A stretch of DNA of 60,611 nt from NCBI RefSeq assembly GCF_001039355.2, contig NW_019775689.1:1-60611 (forward strand). Direction: 5' to 3'. This document shows positions 12,501-23,200 of this stretch, in pieces (within the stretch, counting starts at the first letter, position 1; every line of letters starts with the position of its first letter). This stretch comes from Lingula anatina. Lineage: Eukaryota > Brachiopoda > Lingulata > Lingulida > Lingulidae. Position numbers and translations under genes: made by a program. The notes beneath the pieces were generated by a model, which was not told the origin of the DNA, searched no databases, and saw nothing but the letters and a program-made list of their open reading frames with translations.

Positions 12501-15500
12501 CTTAATTTGAATGAATTTTCACACAGACGCCCGAATCCTAACACGCAGTGAGTTTGATTATGCCTTTTGTAAACAATTGTGATTACTCAATGTGTCCACC
12601 GAGAAACATGTTTGTCTGCTTCTCTAAGGGTTAAAATGCATACAGTGGAAAAATAAAAACTGTGTACGATACCAACAAAAGTCTCCCTTAATGTATCTGA
12701 AATATTAATGTTGATATTAATTTTGATATGCTAAGCCACATAGATACACTGAATGGGTTAACGATATGTAGTCCTACAAGAGTAACATTTAAATTGTGTT
12801 ATCAACCAACTGTAACCAGACATCGGGTTATTTTCTTTATCAGTTATTAGTTTAATGACCCTGGCTGCATTAATTATTAAGGAAGTCTTGCACAGTTATT
12901 TTTTAAGGAAGTATTTTCTTTACAAAATACACGGTTGTAATTAAAATCTGTGGAAAATGTGATACATATTTTCAGTTATGTTAAACTTTTTAATATCAGA
13001 ATTTAGGAAAGTGAAATATATTAATTATAAATAAAGAGATATCATATCTACCTTTTCACCTTCATTATCTGTTAGCCTGACCCATTATCAATATATTTAA
13101 TGTGTACCTTACTCATTTATCATCATGATAATTATATCTTTAAAATTTACATCTGTTCTAAAAGTATTCACTGGACTGTGTTGAAACAGATCTATATTAT
13201 ATCATATTAGATATATGAAATAACCAACTTTCATATAGATTGTAAATGATATAATATATATTATGTTGTACAATATAAGTGGAATTTTAATTGTGATATT
13301 GCTGTACAACCCAGAATTATACACAGTCAATTTTATATTTGACCTGAGGAGTGTTCCCCAGCAGTGCTTGTGTTTAGGAATGAAAAAGAGAAGAAAACTA
13401 CGTTGTATAGCAGCGGTGCCATGTACATGGGGTAGAAAGCTCCTTAGTATTGACAAGTGTGATGATGTAGTACTTCTTTTACTAGCCTGCTGAAAATAAC
13501 ACAAACGTCAAGTTACATTAAGTTCATTGCTTGAAGGCCTAAGGTAACTCATTTGGCAATGAAAGGGCTCAAGCATTTCTGATATGCCAGATGCTCACAC
13601 CTCACAGTTATTTGCCAGAGAAGAAAAGAACCAAAGTTGGGGAAGGCCATATGTGGTGTATAATCATCATCATCATGAATGGTTGGTTCAGATGTGAAAA
13701 CCACATGCAATACTGGAATAGATTTTGCTCTTCTGAATAAGGAGAGGCATTGATTTTGAGGAATCTAGAGGAAATTATCAAGTCGTAATATGTTTGAAAC
13801 ATTTCATAGACTGGGTAGTGTTGAGTACTGTCAGCATAAAGAAGTCAGTAAAATGCTGCAGATGATTGAACTGAAAATTAAAAAAAAATGTCAGTTAATC
13901 GTCATTTTATTTCAAAATAGTGATGTGGCTAATTTTTTATAGCTACATAGTTTCATAGTGAAAATTCAATACTAGCACTTGCAGAGAGAGAAGTTTGTTG
14001 ACCTATCAACATATGCAGGCGCATGAACAGGTGTGCGTGGGTACCCCTATCCCCAACTCACCTACATATTATTACTGGTGAATTTATACAATCCTCTATG
14101 AAAGAATAATAAAGCCTCGATATTTGGTGTTCATTTCAAAAGTTCACAAAGGTGACCCCTTTGCAACCTTATGCCCAATTCTTTTCACATTGGGTCATGA
14201 AGGGTTAGAAATCTGTGAGTGATATTGGCAATGAAAGACTGTATTTTCATTTTGTTAGTGGTCTGGACTATATTCTTATTTTATTAGATAACTATTTTAA
14301 CTAGCACTACAGTAATTTATTTTTGTCATAAGCAGGTTTCTGGTATTGGTGTTGTTAAATAAAATTCAGACCATTTACACGTGCACACTGTTTGATTTAC
14401 CCCCCCTCCCACCACCATCACCACACACACACACATACACACTGCCTCATAAAAAAGCAGAAATTGAAAAGTTCTACTACATATCAGTTGGCTTATAGAA
14501 TGGAAATTTTCTTGTAGAGGAATTTTTCTCCCTTGAGGACCATATTGAGCTTGTTTGTGGAATTTCAGTACCAATGAAGGGTCAACATGGACTTACTATA
14601 TGTAGTTTTAAAAAAAAAATCAATGGTATTATGTAGACATAAGATGTTTGTTCAACTTCTCTGAATATATTTCATTTAATCATCAATTTGAAGAAGTTGA
14701 TATAACATGCAAGTGACTATTATTGTTATTGGAACGTTGTTGCTTGCATTGGAATTTGACATGCATGTAGATTTTTATGTTTGTAGAATGTCAACAAATC
14801 AAAGCACTGTGAAATTTTTACTTGTGATAAAAATGTACTGAAATAGAACAAGCTCTTAGTATCATATAAAAACCTTAAGAAAAAGGGTTATTTGAGAGTA
14901 TGATCATTTCCTTTTTTCACACGTCCTCATTTCCCATGAAGGAAAAAGGGAAATATTGAGATATAGTTAGCTATGTTGGAGGAATTATGTTATGGGTAAG
15001 AAAATAAAGGGGGATATCCCTTTGTCTTTTTTTATTTAACTAAGATTGCCATTCCAGTGAGTCAGTGATGCAATTCCGCTGAATGCCAATTTAATTCTCA
15101 TTTTATAAAAACATGAATATTTAATTAATTTATTTATTTTTGCTTTATACATGTGTATATAAATTGCGTGTGTGTCTTTATGAGATGCATTATTATTTGC
15201 ATCACCGAGTTCTGACTGGAATTGATAGAACCTACAGAGACACCTAAATCTTCATGTTTTGTCCATACAGCCTCTCACCATTGGCATACTTGTTATTTTG
15301 ATGCCTAACAAGAATTATCCTGAATTAATTACCAAATCAAAGTCAGTCTCAATGTTTTTGTGCCCTATGGTATATTGTTGCAATACAGTTTACTCACAGT
15401 CAGAATACACACTCTGCTTGTTTTTCAAAAGTATTTGACATTTAATAATATTATCTTTTTATGGTATGTAATAATATTCCTAAATTTTTGTAGCAATACA

Positions 15501-18303
15501 CATTGTTGAATTAGAGCATCATCCTTGACAAATACATGTATTTATGTGTAGAAAATGTGAACATGATGGAGCTAATCTAGATTGATCCAGTTTTCACTAT
15601 GTAAACCTGCCCTGAAGATTTTTTTTTTTTTTTTTTGCTATTTGATGGAATGTAGCCCTCTATTTCATGATTTTTTAAATGTTGTAGCTGTATAAATATG
15701 TCATAATTACAGTAAATTTCTGGTTATTTACTCATCTGTGCTATTCTATCAGTGAAACTTATGACTTTTGAATGTGTCATTTGACAAATCAAGTTCCTGC
15801 TAATAACCTTTTTAATATAAGTTTCTCTTCAGAGCTCTGTTATGTTTTCAGGATAAAGGAAAGAAGAAAAGAAAAACATTTCTGGTACTCTGGCTCAAAA
15901 ATGTAATGATAATTGAACATGAGTACTCCTTCATGGCTGCTGTTTTCTTGTTTTATTTTTGTTGGATCTTCTCCACCAATAAACTCAACACATATTTTGA
16001 TTACACATAGACAGGCCTTCCCAACTACCAGACTCGGCACCTACGGGTCCAGTATAAACCGGTTTATCAGACCACACTACCAGTTTTCAAGGTGTGTGTC
16101 AGATCGCATTACAGAGTATCAGCCTCCACACCGATTTTGCCTGGTGCGCGATGTGATAGCAATGATCCTAAGCGGGGTTGGAAAGTAGTGCATCTCATCT
16201 AGATTCATGCGCTGCTGCAATTTTCTCTGTTTATGCTAAAATCTGACAGTATCGCAATTTTTAACATAAAATTTAGGTTCGGACATAGCCATTGATGTTT
16301 TGTAAATAAGAACTTGCAAACTTATATATTAATTTAGAAAAGAAGACATAATTTTGATAGCAGAAGCATATTCTGTCGGGGGTTAAATATTTTCGTGACT
16401 ACCGGGATGGACGAGATTGAGGGCAGGGGTAATCCTAGAGAGGGGTGAGAAACGTCCATTGTTCTCGTCAGCGAGGCTGTCCTTTTTCAGGGTTTGTACG
16501 CACGGACAGAAAACTTAAGTATTGTGGGAACGTTACTAATGAAGCCACTGGTAGTACTAGTAGATATCAGCCTGTAGTCTTGAACAAGCGCCTCGATGAC
16601 GAGTGAACAGTTGTCAAAAACAAAAGACCCAGGTGTGGTAGTTCAACTACTGTTGATGCGTGCCGCAACGACCAAACCTAATTGCTCCTCAAGGTCACAA
16701 AACAATAACCGGTACTGACGGCTAGGCTCGTCTTAATCATATAAGTAGCGCGTATCCACCCCCTGATTGAGGGAGTCGTCTGTTGTATTCATGCGACTCC
16801 TACTTGACGAAAACGAGGCGCGATACCCGTATGACAGGTAGGCTTACAGAATTTGTGATAGGGTATGATACTCTTTTATGCGATCTGACACACACCTTGA
16901 AAACGGGTAGTGTGGTCAGATATACCGGTTTATTCTGGACCCGTAGGTGCCGAGTCTGGTAGTTGGGAAGGCCTGTTTAGGGTTTCACGTCAATTATTGA
17001 AACTGGAGGCAAGATGGAGTGTTCTGATATATTTATTTGTGTATTTAACTGGTATGTATATTTACCCTGTGTTTCAAGTAGAGATTATTAATATATTTAA
17101 TCAACTTAGCTAGGTGACATAAAAAAACACAATAGCAAACATTGGTTATTTGTTTTTGGTTTATAATTTTTATAAACAAAGATTCTAGTTTTACACAATC
17201 CCTTTTCTCCTGCATTGTAAGGCAGTAGAAAAAGAATGGATATCCCTTATATTGCAACTCTTAATTTTCACCATAGTTTGCTAGTGCACTTTAATTAACA
17301 CTTGTTAATATGGATTTCATCCTTAATATCACTTCTCATATGAACATTCATTAATATCAGCTAACACCGTCGTGTTAAGATTGCTTTTTTAGCGAGCATA
17401 CCACTAATTTCAGCCTGTCAGTGAGATCCACTGATGAGTTTCCAAAGGTGAATCAGTATAAAAATAACACTCAATTGATCTTGCTCCATTGTGGTGAAAA
17501 AACAATTGACATATTGCAATTCACTCCTTTGTAAGTGAAAAGAATGAAGGCATTTATATTATAGCTGTCTATAATTGTGGAAAGGAAATTCTGCAGGATT
17601 TTAATGCATTGTGGACTGCCATGATAGTCATCTGACACAGTGATGTATTGGGTATTGATCTGTATGGTGTACAGTACTGGATAGTCTCTACTGTGTCATT
17701 TATTCATAGGATATATGGTATAATAGGATGCTTTTTTGGTTGTATCTGTATAAGTCAGTTAGCCACTGGTTTTATGTCTAGAGTTAATGTGGTATCTATT
17801 GGATGATTGCTAAAATTGTTCCTTTTTTTAGTGGAGAAGTCAAATCGGTATTAAGGTTTGCCATTGTAATGGTGTAATTTTCATTATTGGATATATCTAA
17901 CACACGCTGTGCATTTTAACTTGTGTTCCAGAACCATTCAGCTACTTTAGTGCCATTTCCTTTGTTGTCATAAGTTTTATACGTAGCATTGTGTAAACTA
18001 TTTTTATTTCCTGCGTTTAGGATTCATGGCCTGGATGCCATAGCAGGGACTCAAACTGGTTATATTCCAAAACAGTGAACGTTTGAACTCTTGCATGGTG
18101 CACTTGTTAAGTTAGATATACCAGAGAAACTTCTACATAACCATTGGTCAATATAAAGTACATTTTTGACAATTCTTGTGCTTTTTGGTATTTCAGAGTC
18201 ACGCAACTGCTTGGATATGAAAGAGAAGATCTGATTGGAAAACCTGTTTACCTGTTCCACTTTCCCCTGGATGCGAAAACTATTTCAGAGTGCCATCAAA
18301 CCT
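3500..18303 (+). CDS. bHLH-PAS transcription factor, 5' part (HIF/SIM/AhR group), 3' exons not found
   Basis: Seven exons (3490-3534, 4082-4254, 8042-8184, 8900-9005, 9397-9497, 10221-10390, 18197-18303) all have AG acceptors and GT donors, and their phases join into one frame of 278 codons plus one base. Residues about 13-69 form a bHLH: the basic stretch KNAKDRRDKEN resembles the HIF/SIM basic region, and helix 2 (STLDKLSTMRLSVAYL) resembles both HIF-alpha and AhR. PAS-A starts near residue 86 (LLKCFDSFLIY, then EDYLGF). PAS-B begins near residue 225 (EIRTQGNAF, HHSLDLKYVD, LLGYEREDLIGKP) and is cut after HQT. Family knowledge: such proteins bind DNA as heterodimers with ARNT and act in the nucleus as sensors or developmental regulators. 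The rest of PAS-B and any transactivation or oxygen-degradation domain are not in the window. The ATG at 3500 is provisional because the exon has an acceptor and open frame upstream of it (VRK). Orthology is unresolved, so no symbol is given. Confidence 0.9.
4082..4254 (+). CDS. bHLH-PAS exon 2: basic helix-loop-helix
   Basis: Encodes nearly the whole bHLH, from AEKAKK to KKKLEE. The basic region has the RRxKE pattern of HIF/SIM proteins, and the second helix has LDKLSTMRLSVAYL. The acceptor is ttttag/GG and the donor G/GTATGT, with one base carried into exon 3. Confidence 0.93.
4730..4898. mobile_element. hAT-like MITE with TGTAT target duplication
   Basis: The element opens CAGGCCTGTAGCCAGGGGGG and closes with the inverted equivalent (ccagcaatt..., ggttacgggcctg on the plus strand). 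TGTAT directly flanks both ends (4725-4729 and 4899-4903), a 5-bp duplication as seen in some hAT lineages. It is 169 bp long with no coding capacity. It lies in bHLH-PAS intron 2. Confidence 0.75.
5123..5649. mobile_element. foldback MITE, family A, with 190-bp inverted arms
   Basis: Arms 5123-5315 and 5458-5649 are inverted copies at roughly 85-90% identity, starting AGGCACCnTTCACATG. The 142-base loop keeps a short open frame at 5334-5423 (MAVVVALKNAFVDFVQQQDK and nine more residues), which could be a relic of the parent transposase start. The terminal motif is reminiscent of PIF/Harbinger-type elements, but the target duplication is not clear. Confidence 0.85.
5895..5966. repeat. pyrimidine microsatellite (CT)n
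   Basis: Interrupted CT/CTTT repeat in bHLH-PAS intron 2. It generates a spurious Arg-Glu-rich open frame on the other strand. Confidence 0.9.
6183..6650. mobile_element. GC-rich nested foldback element (possible)
   Basis: ATTGTACCACCAGC (near 6184) recurs inverted as GCTGGTGGTACAAT (near 6634). Inside, CTAAAAATGGCAAAAT (6415) pairs with ATTTTACCATTTTTAG (6489) around an N at 6447, and the left 150 bases are strikingly GC-rich with small palindromes (GGCGGTAC, CCGTCC...GGACGG). The arms are unequal, so the boundaries are tentative. It sits in bHLH-PAS intron 2. Confidence 0.5.
7576..7647 (+). other. 72-nt stem-loop (31-bp arms, 10-nt loop)
   Basis: Arms 7576-7606 and 7617-7647 pair at 27 of 31 positions around the loop TACACTTGAG. 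Size and shape resemble a microRNA precursor, but a short foldback repeat explains it equally well; the flanking sequence contains related fragments. Confidence 0.45.
8042..8184 (+). CDS. bHLH-PAS exon 3: linker and start of PAS-A
   Basis: Encodes VQSNDLASRMLQGHELL and then the opening of PAS-A (CFDSFLIYVHKNGQIAYVSE, EDYLGFKQ). EDYLGF matches the same position in AhR, whereas the spacing fits both AhR and HIF. Ends in phase 0 at CAG/GTACAT. Confidence 0.93.
8900..9005 (+). CDS. bHLH-PAS exon 4: PAS-A middle
   Basis: Encodes TAMIGKHIFEFVLEQDHREL and onward to TESN. The I-x-E/D-F-x-x-x-x-D-H pattern is the conserved helix region of PAS-A. Phase 0 in, phase 1 out. Confidence 0.92.
9397..9497 (+). 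CDS. bHLH-PAS exon 5: PAS-A C-terminal strands
   Basis: Encodes GTTITTYCQNREFCVHMNC followed by a lysine-rich turn (KEKNSKSRG). The REFCVHMNC strand corresponds to the RSFFLRMKC-type strand of HIF PAS-A. It ends in phase 0 at CTG/GTGAGT. Confidence 0.9.
10221..10390 (+). CDS. bHLH-PAS exon 6: end of PAS-A, start of PAS-B
   Basis: Encodes MVQWTGRLKI, then GLICMCRPI, then MEIRTQGNAF and HHSLDLKYVDVDP. The CRPI strand closes PAS-A, and the EIRT...HSLD segment opens PAS-B. EIRT recalls AhR and HSLD recalls HIF/SIM. It ends with two bases of the split arginine codon at AG/GTAAGA. Confidence 0.92.
11839..12019. repeat. 91-bp tandem duplication
   Basis: TTTCTTTAATAGAATGATAT starts at 11839 and again at 11930; both units continue through ACAAGTAT.ATAAATATTCC and ATTTCTT.GATAG into a poly-A run. 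Confidence 0.85.
12088..12285 (+). other. candidate promoter and orphan first exon
   Basis: A palindromic E-box GGTCATGTGACC (12088-12099, the USF/TFE type) is followed by a less AT-rich leader, an ATG at 12240 opening MESDPAIPGSVMMRE, and a consensus donor G/GTAAGT after 12285 in phase 1. It sits in the 7.8 kb intron between bHLH-PAS exons 6 and 7. The phase does not fit exon 7. It could start an isoform joining the missing exon 8, or another gene. An N at 12159 weakens the local sequence. I do not recognise the peptide. Confidence 0.35.
12286..18196. other. intron sequence before bHLH-PAS exon 7
   Basis: Apart from the hAT-like element at 16012-16975 and short A/T runs, I see no exon or RNA gene in this intron segment. 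Confidence 0.5.
16012..16975. mobile_element. non-autonomous hAT-like element with 98-bp inverted ends
   Basis: Ends 16012-16109 and 16878-16975 are inverted copies opening CAGGCCTTCCCAACTACCAG. The 964-bp unit has no transposase. The internal part is richer in CpG than the flanks. CAGG termini suggest hAT; an 8-bp duplication is not visible at these boundaries. Confidence 0.8.
18197..18303 (+). CDS. bHLH-PAS exon 7: PAS-B first half
   Basis: Continues the frame after a 7.8 kb intron with VTQLLGYEREDLIGKP and then DAKTISECHQT, which is the ELMGY..EELLGR...H region of PAS-B. The donor is GTAAGT in phase 1. Reading through the donor meets a stop within a few codons, so another exon must follow; the expected GGYVW-type PAS-B strand was not found downstream. 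Confidence 0.92.
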
Positions 18304-20010
18304 GTAAGTATTGTGTATAGTTTTCATGTCTGAGTCATATAAATTATAATTCCACTTTTCCAGTTTACTTGTTGCTTTTTAGTTTTGGAGATTAGATAAT
18401 ATGGAAAATTGTCAGCAGAAATAGACAGGTCCAGCTCATTGGACTGTTTTCTAGCCCTGATATGAAATTTGAGATGGTGGGGATGGCATATGTAATCTAG
18501 TGTGTCTCCACACAGCTGGACTCTATGCATTTAGTCAGTGACAAAGTGCTGATTGTAACATTACGTAAAACACTTTACAGCCTGTTACATCCCTGGCTTA
18601 GCTACTGTGAGGGTAATGTTATATCCTACTTAGACTCACATGAACATGTATCCATCATCAAAACTGATTTATGCTTTTGGAAAATTACACAAACTTGTGG
18701 TTTCAAACTACTTTCAGTACGGTAGATTTATACTTATGCCAGTTTGAACCTAAAAAGCAATTCAGATATTAACAGTTATGTAATTGTCTCTACTCCAATG
18801 GCGCTTCCAGCATGAAGACCTTACTCCCCATCATTTCATTTTGTAACACAACATTTAAGAGGTAATCCGTGAGAAGGTTTGGTGAGTTACTAAGCAAAAG
18901 ATATAGTGATCTACTGTTAAGTTTTAGACTCATGAATAATTAGTATTAATAATATTGATTGGGTTGTCTGCTGAGATCCATGGTGCTGTGCAGATTGATC
19001 TACAGTGCATAAGATGAATCTTGTCATCTTATCCTTGGATAAGGTTTGATTTCTGCCAGCCTTTTGTTGACAATTGGCAGCAAATATATGATTGGCATGG
19101 TAAACTTTGGTCAAATACTAATGTAGTTGAAAGGCGACAAGTCAACTGCATGTATCAAATTTTGAATATGAGGCAGTAAGGTGGCCCGTCTTGGTTCCGA
19201 AACTAGGGCTAAGGATGTCACTCTCTAGCCAAAGTCACTTCTAGCTGCCATTTTATATCGTAAAAGTACCTTTCAATAGATTTGTGATGGTTTTCAGGCA
19301 AAGTTTCAGAAAATTGTTTCAAATTAGCCTAGGATTTGTGTCAAGAGATACAGGTGAGGAGACCTGGATTGGCACAAGATATATATCTCAAAGCTGTCAG
19401 TTGTGCCAATTTTGGACTGCTCTTCCACAAAGAAAGAAAGACATAGACACGGAATACTGCAATCAATTATATGACCTCTTTATGGACAGATGGCAATTAT
19501 CATGTGCAAAAATAACCCCCAGTCTTTCAATTTGACAAAAAACTGAGCCAAAATATTTGGATAAATCTGTGTAGGGAGATGAAGATATGCAAATATGAAT
19601 GTATGAATATGAAAGCTGGACCAAGCTTTAATAAATCTTCAAAGTTGACACCTTTAGTCCTGTTAGACAGTTCTCTTGATAACTGAAGAAGCAGTTTATA
19701 AAATGAATGGTACTTTTTTAAAAGGCAGGGATTTGTTGCTTTTTTATTAGCTTTAGCTTGCTGGTTTGAGCCTAAATCAATAGAAAATATTGATATTTAA
19801 TGTGTACTTCATTTTACTTTGTAATGATTCAGAATTAACACTTTAATTGGCCTAATAACAAACCAAAAGTTTAACCTTATTATAAATGGATTTTAAACAC
19901 CCCCTCCCATGAAGTAAATGTTAATGCAGTTTAAATTTGACCAATATTTTACCCTATTAAGATGGTCTAATTTTTCATTTATTGGTTTTCATGTACAGAC
20001 ACCATATGTG

Positions 20011-20012
<2 letters not shown>

Positions 20013-20086
<74 letters not shown>
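20013..20086. repeat. compound microsatellite (TG)n(AT)n
   Basis: About 19 TG units run directly into about 17 AT units. Confidence 0.95.
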
Positions 20087-20087
<1 letters not shown>

Positions 20088-20660
20088 TGATCATTGGGTC
20101 TGTCCATGTTGTTGCAGGTGCCATCCCCAGTGTCATCTGACACATTTGTTGTTCACCCTATGACTGCCAAACTATTTGTGTTTTACTTCAAATTTGCTGA
20201 GCGACTCTTTTAGTTAAAGAGGCAGGTTCTTTTCACATGATCAGATTATTTTTACAAAAGTTATAATTTACTAAAATGTGTCTGTATGTTTGCCTATTTT
20301 ACTGATAAGTTAAATTCTTTTTGTGACCTTTTGTGATAAATGCAAGAATTCATACCAACAAGTATAGGCAGATAATAAGTTAATTTTTTTCATTTTAGTC
20401 ATATGGGCTCATTAAATGTCATTCATTTCTATGAAATGAAGCAAATTAATGAATGATATAATAACAAAAATTGTGAAAATATGATTATCATATGAACAGG
20501 CAATTTTCTGAGGAATGGAAAAACTTGGTAGTAATACATTTTCATTGTCTTCCTACACTTAATTTGATCTCATGATTAAGAAAGGAATCCATGTGGGACC
20601 TGTTCCACAAAATAACTTCAGATGGAAATTGGTCCAAGCTTGAAGACAAAACTGTAAGGG

Positions 20661-20910
20661 ACTATTCCCAAAACTTATGGCACTAACTGTGAATCGATTT
20701 ATCTCCAAGGGGAATCTTGCTATATTGCAATCAACTTAATTGGCTTACATGTCTGCCACGCCTACTGAAGCTGCTAGGGGGTAGTTAATTATGGTTTAGC
20801 AGTTCAGTAGGCATGCCAGACATCTAAGCCGCTTAAGCTGAAAGCAATTTAGAGAGAAACCCCTTGGAGATAGATCGATCCTATTAGATCGATCTAGGTA
20901 TGGGAACCCA
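20661..20910. mobile_element. MITE family C copy 1 (GATCGATCTA ends)
   Basis: Imperfect inverted ends run from TATTCCCA (20663) to TGGGAACCC (20901), with subterminal ATCTCCAAGGGG and its complement and GATCGATC motifs. The interior (TTACATGTCTGCC, CGCCTACTGAAGCTG) matches the copy at 45.2 kb. Confidence 0.7.
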
Positions 20911-22302
20911 ACCTAAGTCTTCTTTGTCCCAATATAAATCAGAAGTGAGCTATTTATGTGAAATATTGTACGTGCCTATTTGATAACATGAATTAAATGG
21001 CTTCTGTTTTAGACCAATAATTACTCTTTTAGAAGACTTATCCTGATTTAAATAGACCAAATTTTGAGACCAAATTCAGTCTTAGTTTTTTTTTGTGCAA
21101 CGTGAGGAAGTAGTACCTCTTCAGATCATCTAGTTACATTGAGCAGCTCTGTGTCCAGTTACTGCAAGGGGAGGGGGGGGGGGGGGCATGATAAAAAAGT
21201 AGAAATGTTTACAGTGAAATGAGAATTGGCATAGGATTTGGATCAAAATTTGATTTACAGTGGGTGTCTTCTCAGCCAAAAGGGCTCTTTCTTCAAACTC
21301 CTGAAACCGCCCCCCAACTCCCCTGCCTATAAGACTTTTTGGTAATGTATTTACATATAATGACAGATAGAAAAATCAAATCTAGGTTACTTTCATAGAT
21401 ATTGTAAGTTGTACTCACCCCTAAACCAGATGTTGGTATATCTTATCTTTTCTGACTTATCCAATTTTGAATAATTATTGATTAGTTAGGTATGCAAGAT
21501 TTACTCATATCCTTGGCTCAAAATATTTTAGAGCAGAATTCTGATTTACATTTTTATAAAAGGAATGTTTTGTAATTTGCCAACATTTGAATAAGAATAT
21601 GAAATGGATTTCAGAGAAAGAAAATGATTTAAGACTGTTTAATATTCTTTTCATTCAGTCATTATAGGGAGTAGGTACGAGGCTGTGCAACCAAATGCTA
21701 CAAAAAGCTATCAAGTGCTTCAATTATTATTTTATTATACAGGTGTTTGAAGTGGTTCTGACATGCTAAATCCATGTTAACTGCTGTTACTGCACTGGAA
21801 TGGAATGTTTTAATATCTTTGAAGGCAGCTGTAGTGAAAATGTTAAAAGGTGAAAACGTGCTTCTAACATTTCTGTCTGTAATTGCAAACATGTTCAATC
21901 AACCAGTCCAAATTGGATATTCTGGAGATGGAGGGGGGTATATTTAGGAAGTCAAGGGGAACAGTAGCAAAAAGCTCAGATTTTATTCATGCGTAAATTG
22001 TTTTGGAATAACTTCAACTTTATTCAAAATTGCCTGTGTAAACATGATATTTGGAGTTCTGCTGGCCCATGCATGTTTAGTAAATGAAGTGGAATTATTG
22101 TTAAGATTGATAATATTCATGTTACATTAATCTGATATACTAAACAGTTGTTAAGTATAAGGGTGCTATTTCAATAGCCTTGCTTGTTTATACTCACTTG
22201 TCATATTCACATAGGAATAATATTTGATAATGATTGAAACATTCAGGATTTTTTTTTTATGTTTATTTCGTTGAAAGATTCTATATTATCAGGCTAGAAT
22301 AA

Positions 22303-22562
22303 GGCTTCGTTCACATGGAATGTCTATTTTCTAAAAATCTATTTTCTATTCGCGGTATGTCTTATGATCACGGTCTGTGCCCTGAATATCCCGCCGCGTA
22401 ATTACTGGCAGCGTGAGCCAGTTACTTATAGTAACTTATAGTAACTGGCTCGCACTGCCAGTAATTACGCCGCAGGATATTCAGGGCACAGACCGTGATC
22501 ATAAGACATACCGCGAATAGAAAATAGAATTTAGAAAATAGACATTGCATGTGAACGAAGCC
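22303..22562. mobile_element. foldback MITE, family A, near-perfect palindrome
   Basis: 260 bp forming an almost complete palindrome, with ends GGCTTCGTTCACATG and its complement and centre near 22432. It shares GATCACGGTCTGTGCCCTGAAT and the following GTAATTA block with the element at 5123-5649, so the two belong to one family. It has no loop sequence to speak of. Confidence 0.88.
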
Positions 22563-23040
22563 CAAGGCACCACAGCATCTCACCATTTGGGGCTCACACC
22601 ATCCCACACTTTCCTGCCATTTGCAGTTCACCATTAACAATTTTCTCTCGTAAAAGTCAAGTCCCTGGCAGCACTGGTCTGTCATGAAATGGCCGACCCT
22701 GTAACTGATCATTCAATTACTACTCAAAGCTGCAATAACAGTTCACTGTGTATATATCCTACTATATTGGTGGTGAAATTCCTCACCCTCTGAGTGGTCA
22801 GAGGCCTCAGAGACCACACCAAATGATCTCTGAGTTACTCCATGCTAACACAGAATACTACTCTGTTCTGTACTGGGCAGCAGCAGTGATGTAAGAGTAC
22901 TGCTGTCCAGTAATATTGACCTTTGGATGTAAAAATAGCCTGGGATAGGATTGTAGTGGGCATGGGCAGCTAACAGTCCTGTAGTATTTATATGTATGTA
23001 GAGAGAGGGGTCTAAAGACCCCGAATATCAGATTGGGAAA

Positions 23041-23200
23041 GGTATCACCACCCCCACCCAGAGTTTCACATTTAGAGATATTTCAACCCTCAGTTTCTTA
23101 TTATAGAGAGGTATCAACACCCTGAATTTCAGAATATAAAAATATTTCAATCCTTTAGTTTATTAATATAGATAGGTGTCAACACCCTGTGTTTCCCTGT
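23041..23200. repeat. degenerate 65-69 bp tandem repeat, about 2.5 units
   Basis: GGTATCA/GGTGTCA starts at 23041, 23110 and 23175, each followed by ACACCC-type sequence, TTTCA and, in the first two units, ATATTTCAA.CCT. Confidence 0.7.

Noticed and set aside
19284-19535. 83-codon frame with DTGEETWIGTR, tested as the missing PAS-B exon
   Set aside because: No acceptor in the right phase and no match to the GGYVW strand or its surroundings.
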